A stretch of DNA of 64,000 nucleotides from assembly GCA_002427755.1 (NCBI GenBank), contig DIYO01000009.1, forward strand, positions 561,296-625,295, read 5' to 3'. The DNA is from Roseivirga sp. UBA6052. Its GTDB lineage: Bacteria > Bacteroidota > Bacteroidia > Cytophagales > Cyclobacteriaceae. The notes under the pieces are model-generated. The model saw only the letters and a list, made by a program, of their open reading frames with translations. It did not search any database and was not told the DNA's origin. The position numbers and the translations under genes were made by a program. Of this stretch, positions 44,448 to 54,927 are shown piece by piece. The first letter of the stretch is position 1. Every line of letters begins with the position of its first letter.

Positions 44448-47400
44448 ATGAACAAAAAGCATTTTCATTTCTTACTCCTCATCATATTCTTCTCCTGCCA
44501 AGAGAAACAAGAGCCTCAATTCATAGATATTGCCGGGGAATCTGGCATCAACTTTACGAATCAATTAAACTATACCGAGGAGCTCAATCCATATACCTAC
44601 AGAAATTTTTATAATGGTGGAGGCGTAGCCATTGGAGATGTAAATAACGATGGCCTTCAAGACATATATTTCACCGGAAACCTTGTAGATAATAAGCTAT
44701 ACTTAAACAAAGGTAATTGGCAATTCGAAGATATTACTGTAGCAGCTGGTGTAAGCTGTAGTGACATTTGGTCAACAGGAGCAACTTTTGTTGATGTAAA
44801 TGCAGATGGTTGGCTAGATATCTATGTCTGTAAATCAGGCCCTCCCTCCGGAGAAAACAGACACAACGAATTATTCATCAATCAAAAAGACGGAACGTTC
44901 TTAGAAAAGTCTGAGGAATATGGATTAGATATAGAAGGCCTATCCACGCATGCTGCGTTCTTTGACTATGATAGAGACGGTGATCTAGACGTGTACATTC
45001 TTTCTAATTCGATTCGGCCGGTTGGAGTAACACAAGACATCATTAAAGACAGAAGAAATATACCCAGCGCGGATAATGGAGGAAACAAACTGCTTAGAAA
45101 TGACCAAGGAACATTTGTTGATGTTACGATAGATGCAGGCATATATACCAGTGATATCGGTTACGGCCTCGGCATTACCTTGGGTGACTTTAACGAAGAC
45201 AATTGGACAGATATCTTTATCTCAAACGACTTCTTTGAACGAGACTATCTATATATCAATAACCAAAATGGTACTTTTTCAGAAGAAGCTGAATCCTATT
45301 TCGGAAGTCTCAGCATGGGTTCAATGGGAGCCGATGGCGCAGATCTAGATAATGATGGTAAACCTGAAATCATGGTCACAGAAATGCTCCCGGCTACCAT
45401 GGAAAGGAAACGAACCAAAGCAATCTTTGAATCTTGGGATAAATATTCGCTTTCGGCTTCAAAGGGATATCACCATCAATTTCCAAGAAATGTATTACAA
45501 AGAAATACAGGAAACGGCCAATTCTTAGAAGTAGGAAGGCTCTCGGGAGTATCATCTTCTGAATGGAGCTGGGGTACACTGATATTCGATCTTAACAATG
45601 ATGGATTAAAAGACATATTTATCTCAAACGGTATCTATAAAGACCTTCTAGATAGAGACTATTTGAATTACATGGCGAATGCACAGCAAATTAAGGCCCT
45701 TATAGACACCTCAAATGATGCTATTACCAAGCTCATTGACATCATGCCTTCAAATCCTGTGGAAAATGCTGCATTCCTTAATCAAGGAGATTTCAACTTT
45801 AGCTCTTCTGCTACTCAACTGGGCTTAGGTGGAAATACCTTTAGTAATGGTGCTGCCTATGGTGATTTAGACAATGATGGAGACCTTGACCTAGTGGTTA
45901 ATAATGTGAATATGCCATCTATGGTATTCCAAAATAACTTAGATACCACCGCCACAAACAGTCTAAAAATCATACCTGAGGGAAGTAATGAGAACCCTTT
46001 TGCAGTAGGCCTTAAGGCAGAAGTTTGGGTAGGCAATGAATACCTGATCAACTACAACTACCCTTCTAAAGGGTTTCAAAGCTCAGTAGAACCCAACTTG
46101 CATTTTGGTTTAGGTCAATCTGATCTTATCGATTCCATGAGAGTCACTTGGCCTGATGGATCGGCAAAAACGATGTATGGGTTAGACCTAGATGGAGCAG
46201 AAACCATTACCATCGATCAAAATGAAACAGGAAGCAGTTTCAATACATCTAAAAACCAAAAGCTTTTGAAAAGAATCGCTTTGCCTGTTGCCGAGCATAA
46301 AGAGAACGCATTTATAGATTTTGATAGAGAGCGGCTTTTACCTTTTATGTACAGTAACGAAGGCCCTGCTGTAGCCATCGCAGACGTTAATGGAGATGGT
46401 ATTGAAGATGTTTTCTTAGGTGGTGGTAAAGATATTGCTGGGCAACTGTTAATTGGAAAAGCAAACGGCACATTTGAAAAAACTACTCAAAGCTCAATTG
46501 AAGCATCAGCCATCTCAGAAGATATAGATGCCCAGTTCTTTGATGCAGACAATGATGGTGATCTAGACTTATACGTGGCAAGTGGTGGCAAAGCTTTCAG
46601 TTCATCATCAAGCCCACTAAACGACAGGCTATTTCTGAATGACGGAGATGGCCAATTTACTCAGGAGAAAAATGCGCTGCCCTTTTTAGGCTTCTTCAGT
46701 ACAGGAACCGTTTCGACTAGCGACTATGACCAAGATGGTGATATGGATCTCTTTATTGGTCAAAGGTTCGACCCTTTCAGCTATGGAAAAGGAGGCGGAG
46801 GCTATTTACTTGAGAATGATGGTAAAGGAAAATTCAGCAATGCGACAGACAATACAGGCAGTGCCTTGAAATCACTCGGTATGATAACTGATTCTGAATG
46901 GGTGGACCTAGACCAAGATGGTGATGAAGACTTAGTAGCCCTAGGAGATTGGGAGCCTGTTAGGATCTTCTATAATGAAGGTGGCCAACTAAATGAATCC
47001 GTAGAAATACCTAACTCTCGAGGATGGTGGAATACGGTACACATCAAAGACGTTAACAACGATGGTGCATTAGATATCATTGCCAGTAATCATGGGCTAA
47101 ACAGCTTCTTTAAGAAAGGAACAAAAATGTACCGCAACGACTTCGACAATAACGGCACCTTTGAGCAAATCTTTACAAGTAAAAAAAATGGAAAAGATTA
47201 CCCTGTTAATGATAGGGACGAATTGATTATGCAAATGCCTTCATTAAAGAAACAATTGATTTACTATAAAGATTATGCAGACAAGAGCATTGAAGATCTA
47301 TTCGAAAGATCCGTATTAAACGAATCTGAGATATTTGAAGTAGACCTTTTAGAAACGAGCCTTTTCATAAATCAAGGCCGAGAATTTAAGCAAGTAAGCC

Positions 47401-47699
47401 TACCGGCAGAAGCGCAATATGCGCCCGTTTATGCGATAAATACTGCTGATATTAATCAAGATGGATTCGAAGACCTTGTACTTGGAGGAAACCAGTTTTT
47501 AGTCAAACCTCAATTTGGAAGATACGATGCTTCTAAAGGTCTAGTTCTTTTTGGCTCAGCCGAAGGATTTAGCAGTAATAATTTAGAATTCTTAACAATT
47601 GATGGCCAAATTAGAGACATTCAGAAAGTAGAGCTAAATGCTAAAAGATTATTTTTGTTCTTCACAAATAATGGTCCCGTTGAAGTATATGAGTGGTAA
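44448..47699 (+). CDS. FG-GAP/VCBS repeat and ASPIC/UnbV lipoprotein, copy 1
   Basis: 1083 residues: lipobox FFSC (Cys17) followed by QEKQEP, then many FG-GAP/VCBS repeats with calcium-loop cores such as AIGDVNNDGLQDIYF (61-75), FFDYDRDGDLDVYIL and DLDNDGDLDLVVNNV. An ASPIC/UnbV domain lies at about 505-592 (GLKAEVWVGNEY, SKGFQSSVEPNLHFGLG, VTWPDGS), and a second half of repeats ends LVLFGSAEGF. The architecture is that of CRTAC1-type beta-propeller proteins. It is predicted to be a surface or outer-membrane lipoprotein for ligand binding; no enzyme motif is seen. First of three tandem paralogues beside susCD. Confidence 0.9.
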   Translation: MNKKHFHFLLLIIFFSCQEKQEPQFIDIAGESGINFTNQLNYTEELNPYTYRNFYNGGGVAIGDVNNDGLQDIYFTGNLVDNKLYLNKGNWQFEDITVAAGVSCSDIWSTGATFVDVNADGWLDIYVCKSGPPSGENRHNELFINQKDGTFLEKSEEYGLDIEGLSTHAAFFDYDRDGDLDVYILSNSIRPVGVTQDIIKDRRNIPSADNGGNKLLRNDQGTFVDVTIDAGIYTSDIGYGLGITLGDFNEDNWTDIFISNDFFERDYLYINNQNGTFSEEAESYFGSLSMGSMGADGADLDNDGKPEIMVTEMLPATMERKRTKAIFESWDKYSLSASKGYHHQFPRNVLQRNTGNGQFLEVGRLSGVSSSEWSWGTLIFDLNNDGLKDIFISNGIYKDLLDRDYLNYMANAQQIKALIDTSNDAITKLIDIMPSNPVENAAFLNQGDFNFSSSATQLGLGGNTFSNGAAYGDLDNDGDLDLVVNNVNMPSMVFQNNLDTTATNSLKIIPEGSNENPFAVGLKAEVWVGNEYLINYNYPSKGFQSSVEPNLHFGLGQSDLIDSMRVTWPDGSAKTMYGLDLDGAETITIDQNETGSSFNTSKNQKLLKRIALPVAEHKENAFIDFDRERLLPFMYSNEGPAVAIADVNGDGIEDVFLGGGKDIAGQLLIGKANGTFEKTTQSSIEASAISEDIDAQFFDADNDGDLDLYVASGGKAFSSSSSPLNDRLFLNDGDGQFTQEKNALPFLGFFSTGTVSTSDYDQDGDMDLFIGQRFDPFSYGKGGGGYLLENDGKGKFSNATDNTGSALKSLGMITDSEWVDLDQDGDEDLVALGDWEPVRIFYNEGGQLNESVEIPNSRGWWNTVHIKDVNNDGALDIIASNHGLNSFFKKGTKMYRNDFDNNGTFEQIFTSKKNGKDYPVNDRDELIMQMPSLKKQLIYYKDYADKSIEDLFERSVLNESEIFEVDLLETSLFINQGREFKQVSLPAEAQYAPVYAINTADINQDGFEDLVLGGNQFLVKPQFGRYDASKGLVLFGSAEGFSSNNLEFLTIDGQIRDIQKVELNAKRLFLFFTNNGPVEVYEW

Positions 47700-48252
47700 G
47701 CAAAAGTTAAGACTATTAATCCCTTTTCTAGTTCTATTCACTTTCTCTTGTGAATCGGAATACAATAAAGTTACTAAGGCAGAACTAGATAAAGGCGTAA
47801 GATATGACTCTCTGTTTTTAGGGATAAACCTAGGTAAGCCTAAAAGAGATTTCTTTGAAATTTGTTGGGATCTTCAAAAAAAGGGAGTTGTCAGTAGCAG
47901 CTCTCATGACAACTATGTGGTCTACAATTTGAACAATGATCCGTTGAAGATTCAAATGCACTTTTATCCTGAAACAGACCAAGAGAATATCATCTCAGAA
48001 ATGGATGTATTATTCGGACATTCGGGCTGGGCACCTTGGAATGAAGAATATCAATCGAAAGAAATGCTGCCTGTTGTAAAAGACACGCTTGAGTCTTGGT
48101 ACAAAGGCAATAAGTTTTTTAGCGTTCAATTAGAAAACGAGGAAGACATTTGGGTGAAAATCGATGGCAACCGAAGAATAGCTTTACGAGTAAAAGACGA
48201 TCAATTCGTTCAGGCCAAATTTACCGATCTATTGAACGAAAGCGCGAAGTAA
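47689..48252 (+). CDS. Small lipoprotein of unknown function
   Basis: 187 residues from the ATG at 47689, overlapping the end of the upstream gene by 11 bases; the frame runs further upstream, but this start gives a proper lipoprotein signal (LIPFLVLFTFSC, then ESEYNK). The mature part is beta-rich and charged, with LFLGINLGKPKRDFFEICWDLQKKG near the start and WVKIDGNRRIALRVKD near the end. I do not recognise a family. It sits between two FG-GAP paralogues in the same transcript, so a partner role for those proteins is an inference from context. Confidence 0.75.
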   Translation: MSGKQKLRLLIPFLVLFTFSCESEYNKVTKAELDKGVRYDSLFLGINLGKPKRDFFEICWDLQKKGVVSSSSHDNYVVYNLNNDPLKIQMHFYPETDQENIISEMDVLFGHSGWAPWNEEYQSKEMLPVVKDTLESWYKGNKFFSVQLENEEDIWVKIDGNRRIALRVKDDQFVQAKFTDLLNESAK

Positions 48253-48264
48253 AACGCAATAACA

Positions 48265-51200
48265 ATGCGAAAGAACAGACTACTTTTTGTTGCCATATGC
48301 TACTCACTATTCATATGGTCATGTTCCACCGAAAAAGAGGAACCACTTTTTCAATTATTGTCTAAAGAGGCAACTGGTATCTCGTTCTCGAATAACCTAA
48401 CCTCAGATAGAGACTTTAATATTTATAAGTATAGAAACTTCTATAATGGAGGCGGTGTGTCAATAGGAGATGTGAATAATGATGGCCTACCTGACATCTA
48501 TTTTACTTCAAATCAACAATCTAATAAGCTTTATCTCAACAAAGGAAGCTTACAATTCGAAGATATAACTGACAAATCCGGTACTAATGGTACGCGAGCA
48601 TGGTCTACTGGGGTAACCATGGCTGATATCAATGCCGATGGCTTATTGGATATCTATGTGTGTAACTCCGGAGATGTTAAGGGAGACAATAAGCAGAACG
48701 AACTTTTTATTAATAATGGTGATCTAACCTTTACCGAATCAGCAGAAGAATATGGCTTAGCTGATAGAGGCTTTAGCACACATACTTCATTCTTTGATTT
48801 TGACAAGGACGGTGATCTTGATGCTTACATTCTCAACAACTCTTATCGCTCCATTAAAGACTTCGATTTAAGAAGAAATGAAAGGCCGAAACGAGATGTC
48901 TTAGGAGGCGATAAACTCATGGAAAACCGCAATGGCAAGTTCTATGATATAAGCGAACAAGCAGGTATTTATGGCTCTATTATCGGGTTTGGTTTAGGTG
49001 TAACCATTGGAGATGTCAATGGTGATTCTTGGGACGATATCTACGTTTCTAACGATTTCTTCGAAAGAGACTATCTCTACATTAACAATCAAGATGGAAC
49101 ATTCTCTGAGGAATTAACTGATCAGATTAATTCAATTAGTGGGGCATCAATGGGTGCCGATATGGCGGATGTGAATAATGATGGTATGAATGACCTTTTC
49201 GTAACAGAAATGCTGCCTAAAGAATATGAGAGACTTAAAAGTGTGACCACTTTTGAAGACTGGAAACGCTATCAATACGGTGTTAAAAACGACTACTACC
49301 ACCAGTTTACCAGAAATACATTTCAAGTAAATAATGGAAACAACACATTCTCAGAAATGTCTCGATTTGCCGGTATTGAAGCGACAGACTGGAGTTGGGG
49401 TGCACTATTTTTTGATATGGATAATGATGGGTTAAGAGACCTCTATGTTGCCAACGGAATCTATCGAGACTTGACTAACCAAGATTATATCCAATATGCA
49501 TCAAGTGAAGAAATTGTTCGTCAATTAGTAAGCGATGAAGGCACCAATTATAAGGCTCTAATAGATGCAATTCCTTCTAACCCAATCACCAATTATGCTT
49601 TCAAAAATATCAATGGAATCAACTTTGAAGACAGAACATCAGAACTAGGGCTCGAGATTCCGAGTTTCTCAAATGGTTCGGCTTATGGTGATTTAGATAA
49701 TGACGGTGATTTAGACCTTGTCGTTAATAATGTGAATATGGAGGCCTTTATCTATGAAAATCAGGCTTCTGTTCAAGGGGGTAATTACATTCAATTCAAT
49801 GTTAAGGGTAATGAGCCGAATCAATTTGGTATAGGTACCAAGATCCGAGCTACCTCCGCAAATGGAGATACCTATTACATAGAACAGCAACCCATAAGAG
49901 GTTTTCAGTCTAGCATGGACCCCAGACCTTTGCTCGGTCTAAAAGACAACTCACCTCTTGACCTCGAAGTCATCTGGCCAACAGGCAAAGTGTCGAGATA
50001 TAAAAATATCGCAGTCAACTCATCCTTTACTTTAGATGAATCTGACCAAGGTGCTGCTGGTATGTCATTAGATGTAAGCTCTACTGACATAATCTTCAGC
50101 AATTATTCCCCACTGTATTACTTCCATGAAGAAAATCAGTATGCAGATTTTGATGTGGACAGAGCACTTTATTTGATGAAGAGTACCCAAGGTCCAAAAA
50201 TGACTTCAGCTGATGTAAATGGAGATGGTTTAGTAGACTTTTACATTGGTGGAAGTAAGGGATTTGCTGGGCAATTGGCCATCAAGAACGGTGATTCATT
50301 CGACTTTAAATCGCTAGATGCTTTTGAAAAGAACAGTATCTCAGAAGATGCAGAGAGCGTGTTCTTTGATGCTGATGGCGATGGTGATCAAGACCTATAT
50401 GTATGTTCTGGTGGAATAGAATTTGGTTCAGCCTCAACTGCCTTAATTGATAGACTCTACTTGAATGATGGCGAAGGAAACTTCACCAATTCTAACCAAT
50501 TACTTCCTGAGAAAACCTTCTTTGTTAGTTCAAGCACGGTTTCAACTTTAGACTACGATCAAGATGGTGATCTAGACTTGTTTGTTGGAGAAGGCTCAAA
50601 ACCTTTAAAATATGGGTTGCCGGGCAATGCCTACATTTTAGCCAATGATGGTAAAGGAGTGTTCACCAATGTAACGAGTTCCGTGGCCTCAGAGCTAAAT
50701 GAACTTGGAATGATCAGTGCGAGCGCAATTCCGGATATTGATGGAGATGGAGATCCTGACTTATTGATAGTGGGTGAGTTTATGGGAATAGAACTCTACG
50801 AAAATGATAATGGGCAGTTCAAAAAGCTCTCTTCAAACCAACTCAGCGATCAAACCGGGTGGTGGAGTAGCGTGCATGCAGAAGACTTAGACGGTGATGG
50901 AGACATAGACTTTGTAGTAGGCAACCACGGATTCAATAGTCGTTTTAGAGCTAGTAATGATGAAGAATTGGCCTTGTTCATTGCCGACTTCGATCAGAAT
51001 GGTGCGCTCGATCCAATCCTATCGAAATATGAGGCAGACGGTAAAGCTTACCCTTATGGCTTAAGACATAATTTGATTGATCAAATCGCTGTACTGAAAA
51101 AGAAATACCCTAATTATGAATCATTCAAAAATGCCTCAGTAGAAGATATCTTTAGTCAAGATCAGCTAAGAGATGCTGTTGAATTAAGAGCGAATCAGAT

Positions 51201-51546
51201 GGCTTCAGTTCTTTTGATTAATGAGGGCGACTTCAATTTTACACTAAAAGAACTGCCTTGGCAGGCACAAACCTCTCCTATCTATGCCATTGCTGCTGCC
51301 GACTTTGATAAAGACGGTGACATGGATATTATCTTAGGGGGAAATCTGCATGGTGTAAAACCTGAAGTGGGAAGATACGATGCTAGCTACGGTACTCTGT
51401 TGATTAATGAAGGCGACATGAACTTTGTGGCGGCAGATCCAAAACTAGGCTTCTCTATTGGTGGCGAAATCCGAGATTTTGTGGTTTTAGAAGATCAGGT
51501 GATTATCTCAAGAAATAAGGACCAAGCCATTCAAATCAAATACTAG
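48265..51546 (+). CDS. FG-GAP/VCBS repeat and ASPIC/UnbV lipoprotein, copy 2
   Basis: 1093 residues with the same layout as copy 1: lipobox IWSC (Cys20) followed by STEKEEP, the phrase KYRNFYNGGGVSIGDVNNDG, repeated calcium loops (FFDFDKDGDLDAYIL, DLDNDGDLDLVVNNV, DIDGDGDPDLLIV), an ASPIC/UnbV domain at about 507-595 (GFQSSMDPRPLLGL, VIWPTGK), and an end with VGRYDASYGTLLIN. The copies are clearly homologous end to end but well diverged. It follows the small lipoprotein by 12 bases and precedes copy 3 by 5 bases. Confidence 0.9.
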   Translation: MRKNRLLFVAICYSLFIWSCSTEKEEPLFQLLSKEATGISFSNNLTSDRDFNIYKYRNFYNGGGVSIGDVNNDGLPDIYFTSNQQSNKLYLNKGSLQFEDITDKSGTNGTRAWSTGVTMADINADGLLDIYVCNSGDVKGDNKQNELFINNGDLTFTESAEEYGLADRGFSTHTSFFDFDKDGDLDAYILNNSYRSIKDFDLRRNERPKRDVLGGDKLMENRNGKFYDISEQAGIYGSIIGFGLGVTIGDVNGDSWDDIYVSNDFFERDYLYINNQDGTFSEELTDQINSISGASMGADMADVNNDGMNDLFVTEMLPKEYERLKSVTTFEDWKRYQYGVKNDYYHQFTRNTFQVNNGNNTFSEMSRFAGIEATDWSWGALFFDMDNDGLRDLYVANGIYRDLTNQDYIQYASSEEIVRQLVSDEGTNYKALIDAIPSNPITNYAFKNINGINFEDRTSELGLEIPSFSNGSAYGDLDNDGDLDLVVNNVNMEAFIYENQASVQGGNYIQFNVKGNEPNQFGIGTKIRATSANGDTYYIEQQPIRGFQSSMDPRPLLGLKDNSPLDLEVIWPTGKVSRYKNIAVNSSFTLDESDQGAAGMSLDVSSTDIIFSNYSPLYYFHEENQYADFDVDRALYLMKSTQGPKMTSADVNGDGLVDFYIGGSKGFAGQLAIKNGDSFDFKSLDAFEKNSISEDAESVFFDADGDGDQDLYVCSGGIEFGSASTALIDRLYLNDGEGNFTNSNQLLPEKTFFVSSSTVSTLDYDQDGDLDLFVGEGSKPLKYGLPGNAYILANDGKGVFTNVTSSVASELNELGMISASAIPDIDGDGDPDLLIVGEFMGIELYENDNGQFKKLSSNQLSDQTGWWSSVHAEDLDGDGDIDFVVGNHGFNSRFRASNDEELALFIADFDQNGALDPILSKYEADGKAYPYGLRHNLIDQIAVLKKKYPNYESFKNASVEDIFSQDQLRDAVELRANQMASVLLINEGDFNFTLKELPWQAQTSPIYAIAAADFDKDGDMDIILGGNLHGVKPEVGRYDASYGTLLINEGDMNFVAADPKLGFSIGGEIRDFVVLEDQVIISRNKDQAIQIKY

Positions 51547-51551
51547 ACTGA

Positions 51552-54500
51552 ATGAAGTTCAAGCAGATTCTTGCAGTACTTAGTGTAGGTTGTTTGATGC
51601 TTTCCTGTAAACAGGAAGTAGAAGAACCTAAACAATTCACTTTGTTAAAAAACGACAGGACTGGTATAGACTTTAAAAACGAAGTTACCTCCACATCCGA
51701 ATTCAATATTCTGGAATTCCTTTATTTCTATAATGGCGGTGGCGTTTCCATTGGGGATATCAATAATGATGGCCTAGAGGATATTTTCTTCACATCTAAT
51801 CAAAGCGCCAATAAGCTCTACCTCAACAAGGGCAATTTCCAATTCGAAGATATTACAGACGAGGCAGGTGTTGCTGGCTCAAGTAACTGGTCTACCGGCT
51901 CCACCATGGCCGATGTGAACGGAGACGGCTGGCTAGATATTTATGTTTCCGCTGTTGGAGACTATAAGGTAGCTAAAGGCAAAAATGAACTCTTTATCAA
52001 TCAGGGCGATGGTACTTTTCTAGAATCTGGAGAGTCATATGGATTAGACTACATAGGCTTTTCAACTCAAGCTGCCTTCTTCGACTACGATAAGGATGGT
52101 GACCTAGACATGTATCTTTTAAACCACGCGGTAAAGAATGCGGAAGTCTTTAAACCTTCAGTAAACAGAAAAAAGGCTGATCCTGATGGAGATAAAATAT
52201 TCGAAAGCTTGCTGGCTCAAGGAGAGAAACGATTTATTGATGCAACCTCAAAAACTGGTATTTACTCAAGTAATCTAGGGTTCGGTTTAGGACTAGCCAT
52301 TAGTGATATCAACAATGACAATTGGCCTGATATCTATATCTCAAACGATTTTACTGAAAACGACTATCTCTATATCAACAATCAAGATGGTACTTTCAGT
52401 GAAGAACTTGAACAGCGAATTCAGCATACAAGTCGCTATTCAATGGGTAATGTAATCGCTGATATCAACAACGACCAAAGCATGGACATTGTAACCACTG
52501 ATATGCTTCCCTCTGACCCAAAAATTTGGAGAAAGTCATTAGGAGAAGACAAGTCAGAAGTTTTTCAAACCAAAAAGCGTTTCGGTTACAACGACCAATA
52601 TGTAAGAAATACACTCCAAATGAATTTAGGCAACGGCCAATTTGGTGATATCTCATTAATCACGGAAAGCTTTGCAACAGATTGGAGTTGGTCACCCCTC
52701 ATTTTCGATATGGATAATGACGGTCTTCAAGACCTTCACATCTCAAATGGGATTTATAAAAGACCTAACGACTTGGATTTTATTAACTATGTGACCTCAA
52801 ATACAGAGGCCAATAACAGCGCAAAAGAAATCCAAGCACAGCAAATTAGAGACCTTCCTACCCTTAAGATTCCCAACTATGCAGGCATCAACAAAGGCAG
52901 CATGAGTTTAGTGGAGTCGGCCAAAAAACTTGGTTTAGACCAACCCAGCTATTCAAATGGTTCTGCCTATGCCGACTTGGACAATGACGGAGATCTGGAT
53001 TTAGTTCTCAATAACACGAATCAAGAAGCCTTTATCTATGAGAATAAGGCAGATTCTGTGAATGGATTTTTAAAGGTTCAGCTCAAAGGGCCAGAATTAA
53101 ACCCATTTGGTGTTGGTGCAAAGGTTTATGTAAATGGGCAGTTGCGCGAGAACCATAATACTAGAGGCTTTCAATCCTCTGTTTCTTACCGACTGCATTT
53201 TGGTCTGGGGGCTACGAATCAACCCATTAATGTCAAAGTACAATGGCCAAATGGGGCCATTCAGAATGTTGAAGCTGATGGTAACCAACTAGTAGTTATC
53301 AATTACTCAGGAAGTGGAAAAAGTGAAAATCTCGAAGAAGTAGAGGCATCAAAGATACTCAGACTTGAGGAAAGTCCTCTTGATTACACACATCGTGAAA
53401 ATGACTTTAATGACTTTGATAACGAATACCTGATTCCAAGAAAATATAGTACCGAAGGGCCTGCATTGGCCATCGGAGATGTAAATGGAGATGGTCTCGA
53501 TGATGCCTATGTAGGTGGAGCAATTAATCAACCGGGGCAATTATGGATTCAAAATGTTGACGGGACTTTCAAGAAAAGAATTACTCCAAATTTTGATCAA
53601 CTGGCAAGAGCAGAAGACACAGATGCAGCATTTTTTGATGCTGACAAAGATGGAGATCTAGACCTTTATGTGGTGAGTGGTGGGAATGAGTATGCCACAA
53701 CCCAAATATTCTCTTTCGATAGACTATTCCTGAATGATGGTCAAGGTAACTTCCGCTTCTCTCCCGGTGCACTTCGTCAAATTGGTGGACAGGGTAAAGT
53801 GGTTACGCATGCAGATATAGATAATGACGGTGATCAGGACCTTTTCGTAGGCCTCAATACAGTTGCCAGAGCCTATGGGACACAGCCAACTCATCATCTA
53901 CTAATCAACCCTGGCAATGGCAACTATGTAAGCCAACCAAACCAAATATCCTTGAAAAAAGACATGGGCATGATCAACGATGCCCAATGGACTGATCTAG
54001 ATAATGATGGTGATCTTGATTTACTATTCACTGGAGAATGGAACGGCATCAGATTCTTAGAGAATAAAGGCAATGGACAATTAGAAGAGGTTGGATTGTC
54101 TGGATTAGAATTTGCCTCAGGTCTTTGGTATAGCTTAGAAGTTGTAGATGTAAATAATGATGGCTTTCTAGATGTTATAGCTGGTAATATTGGACTCAAT
54201 ACAAAGCTTAAGGCAAGTACTGATGAGCCAGTGAGGCTATACTTGGGAGATTTTGACAAGAATGGTCAAACGGATCCAATTGTATTTCATTATCAAGAAG
54301 GTAAAGAAACGCCCTTTGCTTCTCGCGATGAACTGATAAAGCAAGTTTCAATCTTTAAAAAACTGCACAGTAACTACCTAGATTACTCAGGGCTCTCAAG
54401 CGCTGAAGAACTGCTAGGAAATACTGCTGATATTGATGTAAAGGAAGTCAATAAGCTCAGCTCAACTGTCTTTATAAACAAAGGTGACAAGACTTTCGAA

Positions 54501-54824
54501 TCCATAAAACTTCCTATTGAAGCTCAACTCTCTAATATCTCTGATATAGTTGCTGAAGATATTAATGGAGATGATGTGCTAGATCTGGTACTACTAGGTA
54601 ATGACTTCAGCTATCGCAATGATTACGGTAAAATAGATGCCAAACCTATTACCACGCTTTTGGGTAATGGAGACGGCAGTTTTAATTATTTAAATGATAC
54701 ACATTTAAATACTGCCGAAAGCTGGGGAGAATACCGAAAAGGTGAAGTGATCACAATAGGGGATCAACGTTTTATACTCGCGCTTAGAAATAATGATACG
54801 CCCTCATTGATTTCTCTGAATTAA
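51552..54824 (+). CDS. FG-GAP/VCBS repeat and ASPIC/UnbV lipoprotein, copy 3
   Basis: 1090 residues: lipobox LMLSC (Cys19) followed by KQEVEEP, FYFYNGGGVSIGDINNDGLEDIFF-type opening split over residues 58-80, calcium loops (FFDYDKDGDLDMYLL, DLDNDGDLDLVLNNT, DIDNDGDQDLFVGL) and an ASPIC/UnbV domain at about 505-590 (GFQSSVSYRLHFGLG, VQWPNGA). It differs from copies 1 and 2 in the segment after the ligand loops (for example MLPSDPKIWRKSL) and ends differently. It is the last of the tandem set, with a weak hairpin after it. Confidence 0.9.
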   Translation: MKFKQILAVLSVGCLMLSCKQEVEEPKQFTLLKNDRTGIDFKNEVTSTSEFNILEFLYFYNGGGVSIGDINNDGLEDIFFTSNQSANKLYLNKGNFQFEDITDEAGVAGSSNWSTGSTMADVNGDGWLDIYVSAVGDYKVAKGKNELFINQGDGTFLESGESYGLDYIGFSTQAAFFDYDKDGDLDMYLLNHAVKNAEVFKPSVNRKKADPDGDKIFESLLAQGEKRFIDATSKTGIYSSNLGFGLGLAISDINNDNWPDIYISNDFTENDYLYINNQDGTFSEELEQRIQHTSRYSMGNVIADINNDQSMDIVTTDMLPSDPKIWRKSLGEDKSEVFQTKKRFGYNDQYVRNTLQMNLGNGQFGDISLITESFATDWSWSPLIFDMDNDGLQDLHISNGIYKRPNDLDFINYVTSNTEANNSAKEIQAQQIRDLPTLKIPNYAGINKGSMSLVESAKKLGLDQPSYSNGSAYADLDNDGDLDLVLNNTNQEAFIYENKADSVNGFLKVQLKGPELNPFGVGAKVYVNGQLRENHNTRGFQSSVSYRLHFGLGATNQPINVKVQWPNGAIQNVEADGNQLVVINYSGSGKSENLEEVEASKILRLEESPLDYTHRENDFNDFDNEYLIPRKYSTEGPALAIGDVNGDGLDDAYVGGAINQPGQLWIQNVDGTFKKRITPNFDQLARAEDTDAAFFDADKDGDLDLYVVSGGNEYATTQIFSFDRLFLNDGQGNFRFSPGALRQIGGQGKVVTHADIDNDGDQDLFVGLNTVARAYGTQPTHHLLINPGNGNYVSQPNQISLKKDMGMINDAQWTDLDNDGDLDLLFTGEWNGIRFLENKGNGQLEEVGLSGLEFASGLWYSLEVVDVNNDGFLDVIAGNIGLNTKLKASTDEPVRLYLGDFDKNGQTDPIVFHYQEGKETPFASRDELIKQVSIFKKLHSNYLDYSGLSSAEELLGNTADIDVKEVNKLSSTVFINKGDKTFESIKLPIEAQLSNISDIVAEDINGDDVLDLVLLGNDFSYRNDYGKIDAKPITTLLGNGDGSFNYLNDTHLNTAESWGEYRKGEVITIGDQRFILALRNNDTPSLISLN

Positions 54825-54857
54825 TCTTAACACCAAAAGACTTACTAACGACTTATA

Positions 54858-54881
54858 TTTTAGCGGCTTGACTTGCTAAAA
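54858..54881 (+). other. Inverted repeat after the third FG-GAP gene
   Basis: TTTTAGC (54858-54864) and GCTAAAA (54875-54881) pair around a 10-base loop. No T run follows, so this is a weak terminator at best, or an operator for the haloperoxidase gene. Confidence 0.35.
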
Positions 54882-54927
54882 AGGCATTTACGAGCATACT
54901 TTATACTTGAATTGAAATGTGAGAGAG

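Noticed and set aside
53924..54259. Minus-strand 111-codon frame opposite FG-GAP copy 3
   Set aside because: The calcium-loop repeats read as Ser/Pro-rich frames on the other strand; similar shadows occur opposite copies 1 and 2.
44448..54824. FG-GAP genes as enzymes or toxins
   Set aside because: No catalytic motif is visible; the repeats are calcium-binding propeller blades, so only a binding role is supported.
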